DNA of 64,000 bases from Rhodanobacteraceae bacterium. GTDB lineage: Bacteria; Acidobacteriota; Terriglobia; Terriglobales; Acidobacteriaceae. The notes beneath the pieces are model-generated. The model ran no database searches. It was given only the letters and a program-made list of their open reading frames with translations, and was not told the DNA's origin. The position numbers were made by a program, and so were the translations under genes. The DNA is taken from contig CAJCHN010000148.1 in assembly GCA_903970285.1 (NCBI GenBank), positions 46,041 through 110,040 on the forward strand, written 5' to 3'. Below, piece after piece: positions 7,954 through 16,337 of this stretch (the first letter of the stretch is position 1; every line of letters begins with the position of its first letter).

Positions 7954-9555
7954 CTACCACTCCTTCGCGGCGGTATCGACCTCCACTTCATCCTTTGCCG
8001 CCGGAGCCTTCCAGCGCAGCACCGGCTTGCGTGCCGCCGACGTCTCATCCATCCTCTGCACCCGCGTGGTATGCGGAGATGTCCGTACCAGCTCAGGACT
8101 CTCCGCGGCTTCCTGCGCAATCTGTTTCAGCGCATCGATCAGCAGGTCCAGCTCCTCGCGGCTCTCGCTCTCGGTCGGCTCAATCATCATCGCGCCAGAG
8201 ACGATCATCGGAAAACTTACAGTGTACGCGTGAAATCCGTAGTCGATCAGGCGCTTGCCCATGTCGCCGGTGCGCACGCCGTTTTTCGCCTGAAGCTTAT
8301 CGGAGAAGACAACTTCGTGCAGCGTGCGTGTCTTGTACGGCAGCTCGAAGGTGCCTTCGAGCTTGGCGCGGATGTAGTTGGCGTTCAGCACCGCATCTTC
8401 GGTCGTCTGCCGCAGGCCGTCGGGGCCGTTTGCCAGGATGTACGCCAACGCCCGCACGAACATGCCGAAGTTGCCATAGAACATCCGGACGCGGCCGACA
8501 CTCCGGGGCCGATTGAAGTCGAGCCCAAGCCTGCCGTCGCTCTGCCGGGCCACGACCGGCTTAGGCAGAAACGGCTCCAGAATCTTCTTGCAGGCGACCG
8601 GGCCCGAGCCCGGGCCACCGCCTCCGTGCGGGGTCGAGAAGGTCTTATGGAGGTTCAGGTGCATCACGTCGACGCCGAAGTCGCCTGGCCGCGCCTTTCC
8701 CACCAGCGCGTTCATGTTCGCGCCATCCATATAGAGCAGCGCGCCCTTCGCATGCAGAATATCGGCGATCTTATGAATCTCCGACTCGAAGACGCCGATG
8801 GTGGAAGGGTTCGTCAGCATCAGCGCGGCGGTGTCTTCATCGACCATACGCTCGAGCTCGGCGAGGTCGACCATGCCCTCGGCGTTCGACTTCAGATTCG
8901 CGACCTGATATCCCACCACCGCCGCGGTAGCAGGATTCGTCCCGTGCGCGGAGTCCGGAACGATCACTTTCTTCCGCGGATTGCCCTGCGCCTCGTGGTA
9001 CGCCCGCACCATCAGGATGCCGGTGAACTCGCCATGCGCGCCCGCCGCCGGCTGCAGCGTGATCGCATCCATGCCGGTGATCTCGATGAGCGCATCTTCG
9101 AGCGTCGCCATGATCTGCAGACAACCCTGCGACAGGGAAGTGGGCTGATACGGATGCGCCTCCGCAATGCCTTCAAGGCGCGCGACCGCCTCGTTGACGC
9201 GCCCGTTGTACTTCATCGTGCAGCTCCCGAGCGGATACATTCCAAGGTCGATCGCATAGTTCCAGGTCGAAAGCCGCGTAAAGTGCCGGATGATCTCGAT
9301 CTCGCTCAGCTCCGGCATGACGCCCAGGTCCTGCCGGGCTACGGGGCCGAGCAAACGCTTCGCATCGACAGCCGGCACGTCGAGTTCGGCAAGGCGATAG
9401 GCCTTTTTGCCCGGCGAGCTCTTCTCAAAGATCAACCCCTCGTTCTGGTTGACGTGCGTCGTGACCTTCTTCGGTGTTCCCGCAAATGCTGCTTGCTTTC
9501 CGGATTTCTGCTCGGACACCTCGTTCGCTTCGTGGCTCGGGTGCGTCGTTGCCAT
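7954..9555 (-). CDS. gcvPB: Glycine dehydrogenase (decarboxylating) subunit 2
   Basis: The PLP-binding half of the split P-protein of the glycine cleavage system (533 residues). With gcvPA it decarboxylates glycine and transfers the aminomethyl group to lipoyl-GcvH in the cytosol. The PLP lysine is Lys304 in NLHKTFSTPHGGGGPGSGP. Other conserved stretches are MYPLGSCTMKYNGRVNE and PDSAHGTNPATAAV. The first ~35 residues are a variable extension. The ATG at 9555 has AAGG upstream. It is the last gene of the gcvT-gcvH-gcvPA-unknown-gcvPB series, but sits about 215 bp after the unknown gene, so it could have some independent expression. Confidence 0.97.
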   Translation of the reverse strand: MATTHPSHEANEVSEQKSGKQAAFAGTPKKVTTHVNQNEGLIFEKSSPGKKAYRLAELDVPAVDAKRLLGPVARQDLGVMPELSEIEIIRHFTRLSTWNYAIDLGMYPLGSCTMKYNGRVNEAVARLEGIAEAHPYQPTSLSQGCLQIMATLEDALIEITGMDAITLQPAAGAHGEFTGILMVRAYHEAQGNPRKKVIVPDSAHGTNPATAAVVGYQVANLKSNAEGMVDLAELERMVDEDTAALMLTNPSTIGVFESEIHKIADILHAKGALLYMDGANMNALVGKARPGDFGVDVMHLNLHKTFSTPHGGGGPGSGPVACKKILEPFLPKPVVARQSDGRLGLDFNRPRSVGRVRMFYGNFGMFVRALAYILANGPDGLRQTTEDAVLNANYIRAKLEGTFELPYKTRTLHEVVFSDKLQAKNGVRTGDMGKRLIDYGFHAYTVSFPMIVSGAMMIEPTESESREELDLLIDALKQIAQEAAESPELVRTSPHTTRVQRMDETSAARKPVLRWKAPAAKDEVEVDTAAKEW

Positions 9556-9629
9556 GTAAACCTACCTTCTCTAATGCTGCAACAGCTTGTTTTTCTGGCT
9601 GCGTATTTCATCCCGTATGATCAGAACGC

Positions 9630-9758
9630 TTACGAGCAGCGAACAAATTGCAGGAACGTGTCCTTCGTTGGCTCGTTAACAGTCGCACTTCTTCCGAGCA
9701 GTAAGATTGCAACTGAAAACAGAAGCAGGACTGCAAGAACTCGGGCCAGCGTCTTCAG
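9630..9758 (-). CDS. Possible small single-pass membrane peptide (42 codons), non-standard start
   Basis: The 214-bp gap between the 114-residue unknown gene and gcvPB contains a minus-strand frame whose translation is a credible small membrane protein. It has a basic start (LKTLARV), a hydrophobic segment (LAVLLLFSVAILLLG), a polar tail and a TAA stop at 9630. The frame opens after an in-frame stop inside the upstream gene and contains no ATG, GTG or TTG before the hydrophobic part. The best start would be CTG at 9758. This is either a rare CTG start, a decayed gene or coincidence. Confidence 0.3.
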   Translation of the reverse strand: MKTLARVLAVLLLFSVAILLLGRSATVNEPTKDTFLQFVRCS

Positions 9759-9769
9759 CGTTCCCGTCG

Positions 9770-10114
9770 CTAAAACTCCTCCGCATCCTCCGCCAAACCG
9801 CTCTCTGAGTAACTCCCTGACACCGGCGCGTCAATGTCCTCTTCCCGCAGGCTCAGCCCCAGCACCACGCCACTCGCCAACTCAATCGTCAGCGCCGAAC
9901 CCTCGTCCAGCTCCGCCTTCACAACCTCTTCGCCAATCTGCGCACACAGCGCATTCCGATACTCGGGCTCGCCGTACGCCACCGAAAACTCGGTCAGCAA
10001 CACATGCGGCCAGGCATACAACGTCACCAGCGCAGCCCCAAACCGCAGCTCCAGAAAATCCTCGACAAAGCAGACCGACCGCAGCTCTTCGCCAACCAGC
10101 GCCTCAACATCCAT
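9770..10114 (-). CDS. Unknown 114-residue protein inside the glycine cleavage operon
   Basis: A soluble, acidic 114-residue protein (starts [20 protein letters not shown], ends EDAEEF) with no signal peptide, membrane segment or motif I recognise. Its ATG overlaps the gcvPA stop in an ATGA, a classic sign of translational coupling. It was therefore probably made with the P-protein alpha half, and gcvPB follows downstream. By position it might assist or regulate the glycine decarboxylase, but nothing in its sequence shows that. The alternating hydrophobic/charged pattern (ELRFGAALVTLYAW, ALTIELASGVVLGLSL) suggests a small beta-rich fold. Confidence 0.75.
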   Translation of the reverse strand: MDVEALVGEELRSVCFVEDFLELRFGAALVTLYAWPHVLLTEFSVAYGEPEYRNALCAQIGEEVVKAELDEGSALTIELASGVVLGLSLREEDIDAPVSGSYSESGLAEDAEEF

Positions 10115-11505
10115 CAGGCCAGAATCTCCTCTGTGGCCCTCTGTGAAACCTCTGCGCGCTCTGTGTTAGCCGTGTCTTTCGTTACCAGAGCATCCGCAAC
10201 CGCATCGATCTCACTCCGCTTCGTCACCTCGGTCGCACACCACAGCGAAGCTCCCGGCCCAAGCTCCGGATACCACTGCTCCAGCGCCAACCCTCCAATC
10301 ATCTTCTTCTCCAGGAGACCTCTATTTACCGCCGCAGCAGACTCCTTCAGATCCAAAACAAACTCATTAAACCGAGGCGCACCGTCGAACAGTATCTTTC
10401 CCTTATCCTCCAGCACCGAAGCCAGATAAGCAGCCTTCGCCAGGTTATGTTCGCTCAGCTCGCGCACACCTTCCTTGCCATACACCGTCAGAAAAATGGT
10501 CACCATCAGTGCAACCAGCGCCTGGTTGGTGCAGATGTTCGAGGTCGCTTTCTCGCGCCGGATATGCTGCTCGCGGGTGCTCAGCGTCAGCACGTAGCCC
10601 CGCTTCCCGTTCACATCTTTCGTTTCGCCGATCAGCCGTCCCGGCATCTGCCGCAGAAACTTTTCCTTGCACGCAATCACGCCGCAGTACGGCCCGCCAA
10701 AGCTGAGCGCTACACCAAAGCTCTGCGCCTCCAGCGAGACAATATCCGCCTCAACCGGCGGCTTTACGACTCCCAGCGAAATTGCTTCAGCAATCGAAAC
10801 AATCAGCAGCGCACCCCTGCTGTGTACCAGCTCCGCGATCGCCGTCACATCTTCAATAGTGCCAAAGAAGTTCGGCGACTGGATCAGCACGCACGCGGTG
10901 TCGTCGGTGATGGCAGCATCAAGCGCTGCCATGTCGACCCGCCCATTCGACGCATACCCGACCTCGGTCTGCGGAATCTCCTGGTGCGTCGCGTAGGTCT
11001 TCACCACCTCGCGATACTCCGGGTGCACCGTGCGAGCGATCACCGCGGCATTTCGACCGGTCACGCGCACCGCCATCATGATGGCCTCGGCCGCGCCGGT
11101 GCTTCCTTCATACATGCTGGCATTGGCGATCTCCATCCCCGTCAGTTCGCAGATCATCGTCTGGAACTCGAACATCGCCTGCAGCGTGCCCTGCGAGATC
11201 TCCGGCTGGTACGGCGTGTAGCTGGTCAGGAATTCGCCTCGCTGCACCAGACTGTCGATGATTACCGGCTTATAGTGCCGATACACCCCCGCGCCCAGAA
11301 AGCTCGCGTAGCCCGTCGCGTTATTCTCCGCATAGCCGCGAAACCGCTCGAGTATCTCCGACTCGCCATGCTGCCGCGGCACGTTCAAATCCCGCGTAAG
11401 CTGATACTCCTCGGGAATCGTGGCAAACAGATCGGCAATCGACTGGACGCCGATCTCCTGCAACATCTCCACCCGATCCTGCGGGCTCTTGGGCAAATAA
11501 CGCAT
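10114..11505 (-). CDS. gcvPA: Glycine dehydrogenase (decarboxylating) subunit 1
   Basis: The N-terminal-type half of the split P-protein, partner of gcvPB. It starts [19 protein letters not shown], the usual beginning of GcvPA. Conserved segments include [34 protein letters not shown] and [12 protein letters not shown]. The length is 463 residues from this start, which is normal. An in-frame ATG at 11520 would add five residues but has no ribosome site, while 11505 has GGAAG 8 nt upstream. The stop overlaps the start of the next gene by 4 bp. A 15-bp tandem duplication lies just upstream. Confidence 0.96.
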   Translation of the reverse strand: MRYLPKSPQDRVEMLQEIGVQSIADLFATIPEEYQLTRDLNVPRQHGESEILERFRGYAENNATGYASFLGAGVYRHYKPVIIDSLVQRGEFLTSYTPYQPEISQGTLQAMFEFQTMICELTGMEIANASMYEGSTGAAEAIMMAVRVTGRNAAVIARTVHPEYREVVKTYATHQEIPQTEVGYASNGRVDMAALDAAITDDTACVLIQSPNFFGTIEDVTAIAELVHSRGALLIVSIAEAISLGVVKPPVEADIVSLEAQSFGVALSFGGPYCGVIACKEKFLRQMPGRLIGETKDVNGKRGYVLTLSTREQHIRREKATSNICTNQALVALMVTIFLTVYGKEGVRELSEHNLAKAAYLASVLEDKGKILFDGAPRFNEFVLDLKESAAAVNRGLLEKKMIGGLALEQWYPELGPGASLWCATEVTKRSEIDAVADALVTKDTANTERAEVSQRATEEILA

Positions 11506-11523
11506 CGTCACCACTTCCATCCA

Positions 11524-11553
11524 ACACTCGTAACTCAGACACTCGTAACTCAG
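11524..11553. repeat. 15-bp tandem duplication upstream of gcvPA
   Basis: ACACTCGTAACTCAG occurs twice without a gap (11524-11538 and 11539-11553) in the short gcvH-gcvPA spacer. The exact identity suggests a recent duplication. It could affect the spacing of the leader before gcvPA, but no operator can be assigned. Confidence 0.8.
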
Positions 11554-11606
11554 AAAACCTAAACTTTAGACTCGAGACCATAAAGTCTTATGCAAACGCC
11601 CGGAAC

Positions 11607-12005
11607 TCAATGCCCCGTTTCTTCACTGACGAAAGTCTCGTAAGCCTGCGCGTCGAGCAGCGTATCGAGCGAGGTCAACTCGTTTGCATCGTTCAGCTCA
11701 AACTTGTAGATCCAGGTCTCGTTGGCATCGCTGTTGATCTTCTCGGGAGCGCCGCCCAGTTCCTCGTTCACCTCGGTAACCGTGCCCGAGACGGGCGCAT
11801 ACAGATCGCTGACCGCCTTCACGCTCTCCACCGATCCGAAGATCTTGCCGGCCTCCACTTTATCGCCCACCTTCGGCAGTTCGACAAACACGATATCGCC
11901 CAGGGAATGCTGCGCATAATCGGTGATCCCCACCGAGCCGGTCGTGCCCTCCGCGCTCACCCACTCATGCGACTTCGTGTATTTGTATCCAGCCGGATAA
12001 GCCAT
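11607..12005 (-). CDS. gcvH: Glycine cleavage system H protein
   Basis: The lipoyl carrier of the glycine cleavage system, shuttling the aminomethyl group between P, T and L proteins. It has 132 residues, normal for the family. The lipoylation site is Lys63 in GSVESVKAVSDLYAPVSG. The N-terminus (YTKSHEWV) is typical. The ATG at 12005 follows GGGAGAG. It lies 46 bp after gcvT and before gcvPA on the same strand. The L protein is not in this window. Confidence 0.97.
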   Translation of the reverse strand: MAYPAGYKYTKSHEWVSAEGTTGSVGITDYAQHSLGDIVFVELPKVGDKVEAGKIFGSVESVKAVSDLYAPVSGTVTEVNEELGGAPEKINSDANETWIYKFELNDANELTSLDTLLDAQAYETFVSEETGH

Positions 12006-12051
12006 CCATCTCTCCCGTCTTCCATGTTATTCCTGCGTGAATCGTGCGCCG

Positions 12052-13218
12052 CTATGCGATCGCAACCTTCTTCGGCTTCTTGTAGAAGGGCGTAGGCACC
12101 ACCTTCGCCCTCACCAGCGCGCCGCGAATCTCCACCGCTACTTCCGTCTCCACGGCACCGTACTCCACCGGGACATAGGCCAGCGCGATGTTCTTCTTCA
12201 GAAACGGCGCCGGGGACCCGCTCGTGATCTCCCCAATGCGTTCCCCCGAAGGAGCACACACCGGGTACCCATCCCGCCCAATCCCGCGCTCGACCATCTC
12301 CAGGCCCACCAGCCTGCGCGCCGGACCGCCCGCCTCTTGCACCGCATGCAGCGCCGGTGCGCCCACAAACTCCACGCCCTTATCCAGCTTGCAATACCGC
12401 CCCAGACCCGCCTCAAAGACGTTGATCGAGTCGGAAATCTCGTGCCCGTACAGCGCCATCGCCGCCTCCAGCCGCAGCGTATTGCGCGCTCCCAACCCGC
12501 ACGGCACGATGCCGAACTCTGCTCCGGCCGCCAGCACTTCGCCCCAAACCCTCCCGCTGGTCGGTTCGTCACTCGGAATGTAGATCTCGAATCCGTCCTC
12601 GCCGGTGTAGCCGGTCCGCGCGATCATCACGTTGTGGCAGCCGCACACCTGGCCCCAGGTAAACCAGTAATTCTTAATCCCTGACAGATCCGTCGAAGTC
12701 AGCTTCTGCAGCGTCGCCTCCGCCTTCGGGCCCTGGATCGCAAGCTGCGTGTAGTAGTCGGAAAAATCGTTGATGTGCACCGATGGCATTGAGCCGATCG
12801 TCTTCCGCACCCACTGCACATCCTTCTCGCGCGTTCCGGCGTTGATCACGATCAGGTAGTCGTTGTCGCTCAGCTTATGCAGCACCACATCATCGACAAA
12901 CGTTCCATCCTCGTACAGCATGGCGGAGTAGTGAGCCTGTCCTGCCTGCAGCCTGGATGCATCGTTCATCAACAGCCGCTGCACTGCAGCCAGCGAACCT
13001 GGGCCCCTGAGTTGGATGTCGCCCATATGCGAGACATCGAACAGCCCCACCCCGGTCCGCACCGCCATGTGCTCGGCGATGAGCCCGGAGTACTCGACCG
13101 GCATGTCCCACCCGCCGAAATCGACCATCTTCGCCTTGTGCGTGCGATGCACCGCATTCAGCGCCGTCGTTCGCAGCTTCTTCAGGCCTGCCTCAATCTC
13201 CTGCAGCACATCCGCCAT
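12052..13218 (-). CDS. gcvT: Aminomethyltransferase (glycine cleavage T protein)
   Basis: Tetrahydrofolate-dependent T protein (388 residues) that releases ammonia and forms methylene-THF from the H-protein intermediate. The N-terminal segment FGGWDMPVEYSG followed by GLFDVSHMGDIQLRG is diagnostic of GcvT. GYTGEDGFEIY and the C-terminal barrel (SPFLKKNIALAYVP-like region) are also present. The ATG at 13218 has GAGG 6-7 nt upstream. It is the first gene of the gcv operon. I looked for a glycine riboswitch in the upstream 160 bp and saw none. Confidence 0.97.
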   Translation of the reverse strand: MADVLQEIEAGLKKLRTTALNAVHRTHKAKMVDFGGWDMPVEYSGLIAEHMAVRTGVGLFDVSHMGDIQLRGPGSLAAVQRLLMNDASRLQAGQAHYSAMLYEDGTFVDDVVLHKLSDNDYLIVINAGTREKDVQWVRKTIGSMPSVHINDFSDYYTQLAIQGPKAEATLQKLTSTDLSGIKNYWFTWGQVCGCHNVMIARTGYTGEDGFEIYIPSDEPTSGRVWGEVLAAGAEFGIVPCGLGARNTLRLEAAMALYGHEISDSINVFEAGLGRYCKLDKGVEFVGAPALHAVQEAGGPARRLVGLEMVERGIGRDGYPVCAPSGERIGEITSGSPAPFLKKNIALAYVPVEYGAVETEVAVEIRGALVRAKVVPTPFYKKPKKVAIA

Positions 13219-13305
13219 GCCAACCTCGCCTGGGCTCGAAGTCCCCCTAAAAGGGTAGCACCGACAAAGAGCTTCGCGCGTCTGTGACTCGACGGCACGT
13301 ATTTC

Positions 13306-13326
13306 TGCTCGCGATCAACGCGAGCA
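13306..13326 (-). terminator. Perfect hairpin between glgC and gcvT
   Basis: TGCTCGCG (13306-13313) and CGCGAGCA (13319-13326) form an 8-bp stem with a 5-nt loop, about 55 bp past the glgC stop and 90 bp before gcvT. It may separate the two units. There is no T-run, so termination is uncertain. Confidence 0.4.
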
Positions 13327-13381
13327 CCACGCGAAGCCCAGCACCGCACGAAGTGCCCCCGGCGTCAGGCCGTACCTATTC

Positions 13382-14635
13382 CTAAAGCGTCTGCATGAAC
13401 TCCGGAGAGACCGGGTTTTCGTATACCGATCCATCCCGCGTCACCACCGTCAGTCCCGACGGCGTCACAAAGTAGTTCCGCTTATCCTCCTGCGGATCGT
13501 AGCCGATCACCGTACCATCCGGAATATGCACGTCGCGATCGATAATCGCGTGCCGGATCCGGCAATGCCGGCCGATATTCACATGCGAAAACACAATGCT
13601 CGAATCGACATCCGCATACGAATTCACGCGCACATCCTGCGAGACCACCGAATTGCGCACCACCGCGCCTGAAACGATCGTGCCCGCGGCCACAATCGAG
13701 TTGATCGCCATGCCGGTGCGCCCCGGCTCCCCGAAGACAAACTTCGCCGGCGGATATTGGTAGGCACGCGTCCGCATCGGCCAGCTCTTGTCATACAGGT
13801 TGAAGATCGGGGTGACTCCGGCCACATCCATGTTGGCCTCGTAGTAGGCATCCAGCGTCCCCACGTCACGCCAGTACAACGCCTCCTGCTTGTTCTCGTC
13901 GACGAAGTTGAACGCATGCATCTTCACCCGGCCCAGCATCGCCGGCAGAATGTTATGTCCGAAGTCGTGCTTGGAGTTCGGATTCTCCGCATCCTTCATC
14001 AACTCCGGCAGCAGCACATCCGTGTTGAAGATGTAGATGCCCATCGATGCATCCACCATCTCCGGCATAAATGGCGAACGGAACTTCGTCTCCTTCGGCT
14101 TCTCTTCAAATCCGCGCACCTCGCCGCCATGCCCCACATCCACCACGCCGAATTGATTCACCTCGGTGGGCAGAATCGGCAGCGTCGCCAGCGTCACCTC
14201 GCTGCCCTTGTCGACATGCTGCTGCAGCATCCGCGCGTAGTTCATCTTGTAGATGTGGTCGCCCGAGAGGATGATCACGTACTTCGGTTCTTCCGAGCCG
14301 ATCGAGTAAATGTTCTGATACACCGCGTCCGCCGTGCCCTGGTACCAGCTCTTCGAAACGCGCTGCATCGGCGGCAGAATCTCGATAAACTCTCCCAGCT
14401 CGTTGGCCACCACCGGACCCCAGCCCTCGCGAATGTGCCGGTTCAGCGACAGGGCCTTGTACTGCGTCAGGATGTACACATGCCGCAGATCAGAGTTGAT
14501 GCAGTTGGACAACGTGATATCGATAATCCGGTACTGCCCGGCGAACGGTACGGCCGGCTTTGCCCGGTCGCGGGTCAGCGGGGAGAGTCGTTCGCCGGCG
14601 CCACCCGCCAGCAGGACACCAAGTGTATCTCTCAT
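13382..14635 (-). CDS. glgC: Glucose-1-phosphate adenylyltransferase
   Basis: Makes ADP-glucose from glucose-1-phosphate and ATP, the committed step of bacterial glycogen synthesis. It has 417 residues, the usual GlgC length. The nucleotide-binding signature is LLAGGAGERLSPLTRDRAKP near the N-terminus; the WYQGTADAVYQN, ILSGDHIYKMNY and FEEKPK segments are all GlgC hallmarks. A left-handed beta-helix lies at the C-terminus. The ATG at 14635 follows GAGGGAA. No other glycogen genes are adjacent in the window. Confidence 0.96.
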   Translation of the reverse strand: MRDTLGVLLAGGAGERLSPLTRDRAKPAVPFAGQYRIIDITLSNCINSDLRHVYILTQYKALSLNRHIREGWGPVVANELGEFIEILPPMQRVSKSWYQGTADAVYQNIYSIGSEEPKYVIILSGDHIYKMNYARMLQQHVDKGSEVTLATLPILPTEVNQFGVVDVGHGGEVRGFEEKPKETKFRSPFMPEMVDASMGIYIFNTDVLLPELMKDAENPNSKHDFGHNILPAMLGRVKMHAFNFVDENKQEALYWRDVGTLDAYYEANMDVAGVTPIFNLYDKSWPMRTRAYQYPPAKFVFGEPGRTGMAINSIVAAGTIVSGAVVRNSVVSQDVRVNSYADVDSSIVFSHVNIGRHCRIRHAIIDRDVHIPDGTVIGYDPQEDKRNYFVTPSGLTVVTRDGSVYENPVSPEFMQTL

Positions 14636-14816
14636 GTGCGTCTTCCCTCGGCAACAGCTTTTACTTCACCGTGCGTGCGCTGCAAACAGCATTTCGATGC
14701 ACAAAAAGTGGTTCGCGCCATCCGCGCAGAGTCATGCTCTCCAACCCACCGCCGAAGCCTATCACGGGTACATTGCCGCCAGCATCATCAAAGATTTCAG
14801 GCGCGATCTCCCGCCC

Positions 14817-14850
14817 ACGCAAAACGGCCCGAACGCAATCGCCCGGGCCG
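14817..14850 (-). terminator. Intrinsic terminator after the 109-residue unknown gene
   Basis: On the minus strand CGGCCCG...CGGGCCG (14825-14831 with 14844-14850) makes a 7-bp stem with a 12-nt loop, followed directly by TTTT. It lies about 80 bp past the stop of the unknown gene at 14932. The remaining ~180 bp up to glgC contain no gene I can support. Confidence 0.6.
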
Positions 14851-14931
14851 CTGCTCATTTCATCTGCCTGCCCCGGTGACCGCGCTTCTGTTTTTCGCGA
14901 TGCATGGGACTGATGCGTACTTTGGCTCCCG

Positions 14932-15261
14932 TTATCCGGACTGATCCTGCTTGTGACCGTCCTTCCCCTCAGTTTCCTCTGGCAGCGCAATCCGCAGCGA
15001 CTTCAAAAACGAGACGTCACTGCGCGTAAATGGTCCATCCTCCGGCTCCCCAGCCGTCAACCGCAACGGCTGCTGCCCTCCGTCCGCATCGTCTTCCGCT
15101 TCTACTTCGTTCAGGCCGATGGTTGCTTCCAACATCAGCAGTACATCGAACCCCTGCTCGCGAAGGTTTCGCACGACCCCCGCTATATGTTCGGACTCGG
15201 AAACCGACTCGTGAATCGCCTCGCCGAGCTGCTGGATAAGGTTCTTAACCTTTTGATTCAA
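14932..15261 (-). CDS. Unknown cytoplasmic protein, 109 residues
   Basis: A small helical, acidic protein. From the TTG at 15261 the sequence runs (M)NQKVKNLIQQLGEAIHES and continues with a second helical part (EQGFDVLLMLEATIGLNEVE) and a polar tail. I chose the TTG because GGAGG lies 5 nt upstream; the frame stays open further back but without a better start. There is no signal peptide or membrane span. I do not recognise the family. It is followed by a terminator and appears monocistronic. Confidence 0.6.
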   Translation of the reverse strand: MNQKVKNLIQQLGEAIHESVSESEHIAGVVRNLREQGFDVLLMLEATIGLNEVEAEDDADGGQQPLRLTAGEPEDGPFTRSDVSFLKSLRIALPEETEGKDGHKQDQSG

Positions 15262-15469
15262 TGACACCTCCGGCTCCCGTCCAACTACGCCATGGCTGCT
15301 GCCCAGCATGACTCGCATCGGGTATTCACCTAGGGTACAACTCCGCGAAGGGTCTAGGGGAACGGCAGTGCGGGTGCGTCCTGTTCGAACTAAGATACGC
15401 CCGAGTGCCCCATCGCGCAACGAAATCCGTGTCATCCCGACCGTCGGCGGTCATCCCCACCCCCCCCGA

Positions 15470-15622
15470 TTACGCGATCGTATGATGATCCGCCCAGGCA
15501 TCCTGCAGGCGATGCGCCAGCTCCTCCACCGGCTGCTCCACCAGCGGTGCCTGCTGCCTGCGCGCAAGCACGTACGCCACCACGATCCCCATCCCGCCAA
15601 CCAAATACAAAAGACTCTTCAT
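15470..15622 (-). CDS. Small single-pass membrane protein, 50 residues
   Basis: A short gene with a strong ribosome site (AGGAGAA, 7 nt before ATG 15622). The product starts MKSLLYLVGGMGIVVAYVLA, one clear membrane helix, followed by a basic RR and a 30-residue amphipathic tail (PVEELAHRLQDAWADHH) that resembles small membrane-anchored stress or YtxH-like proteins. The stop is TAA at 15470. It is divergent from the two-TM gene at 15806. The function is unknown. Confidence 0.65.
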   Translation of the reverse strand: MKSLLYLVGGMGIVVAYVLARRQQAPLVEQPVEELAHRLQDAWADHHTIA

Positions 15623-15805
15623 CGTACCGTTCTCCTCGTTCGATTCTTTCTGAACCCGACCGCATCCAGTGCGTCATAGGATGCGCAGTCCTTCGCCGGA
15701 GTATTCCACGAGCCCAGTCAGTTTTCCGCTCAGGCTGGCCAAGCTGTCTCCGGCCGCAGCGGACCGTTTTCGAGGGCAACCTCAGAACTGCTCTAAACTA
15801 TCCGC

Positions 15806-16267
15806 ATGGACCGCGAGCGTTTCGGCAGAGCATTGGGGCAGGGAACCCGCGAAGCCGCCCGCGCCCTTTGGCAGGCCGCCGATGCCGCCGCCGCCCCGAA
15901 TCCCCGCGCCCGACCCGCTTCCACCCAGCCGCCGATCACCCCGCAGCCAATCGCCCACGCCGCCGCCCACGCCGCCCACACAATTCGCGCCACCACCCAC
16001 GGCGTCCAGCGCGGGACCAGGCGCTTTGGCGAAGCCGTCTGGGGTCCGTTCGTTCGCGTCTCCCGCGTACTCTGGCTCGAGGTCACCGGCGTCTTCTTCG
16101 GCCTATTCGCCGTCACCGCCGCCATGGACGCGTGGAAACATCGCGCCGACCTGCATACCGCCGGCGTCTCCCCACAGCACCTCTACTTCGCCCTGGCCAT
16201 GTTTGTTGTGTTCGGCTGGTTCACCTTTTCCAGCTTCCTCAACGCCCGCCGCCGCAGCCGTGGCTAG
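15806..16267 (+). CDS. Unknown membrane protein with two TM helices
   Basis: A 153-residue protein. The N-terminal ~75 residues are Ala/Pro/Arg-rich and probably cytoplasmic or disordered. Two hydrophobic helices follow (WLEVTGVFFGLFAVTAAM and LYFALAMFVVFGWFTFSSFL), and it ends with a basic NARRRSRG. No catalytic motif is visible. The ATG at 15806 lacks a good ribosome site, so the exact start is uncertain. It lies 70 bp before a lipoprotein gene on the same strand. Confidence 0.65.
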   Translation: MDRERFGRALGQGTREAARALWQAADAAAAPNPRARPASTQPPITPQPIAHAAAHAAHTIRATTHGVQRGTRRFGEAVWGPFVRVSRVLWLEVTGVFFGLFAVTAAMDAWKHRADLHTAGVSPQHLYFALAMFVVFGWFTFSSFLNARRRSRG

Positions 16268-16337
16268 ATTCAGAATTGATGGACGCGCCTTTCATAGCTC
16301 ACGCCTTTTGTCACCACGAGGAAGTAACCTCCCTCCC

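Noticed and set aside
7903..10146. 747-codon open frame on the plus strand opposite gcvPB
   Set aside because: Its product has no protein family character, is Arg/His/Leu-rich and mirrors a strongly recognised gene. It is a GC-driven shadow frame.
13219..13381. Glycine riboswitch upstream of gcvT
   Set aside because: I searched the minus-strand leader for the conserved glycine aptamer core and saw none; only a simple 8-bp hairpin is present.
14661..14990. 109-codon minus-strand frame between glgC and the unknown gene
   Set aside because: It overlaps an intrinsic terminator and the end of the supported gene at 14932, and has no ribosome site or family character.
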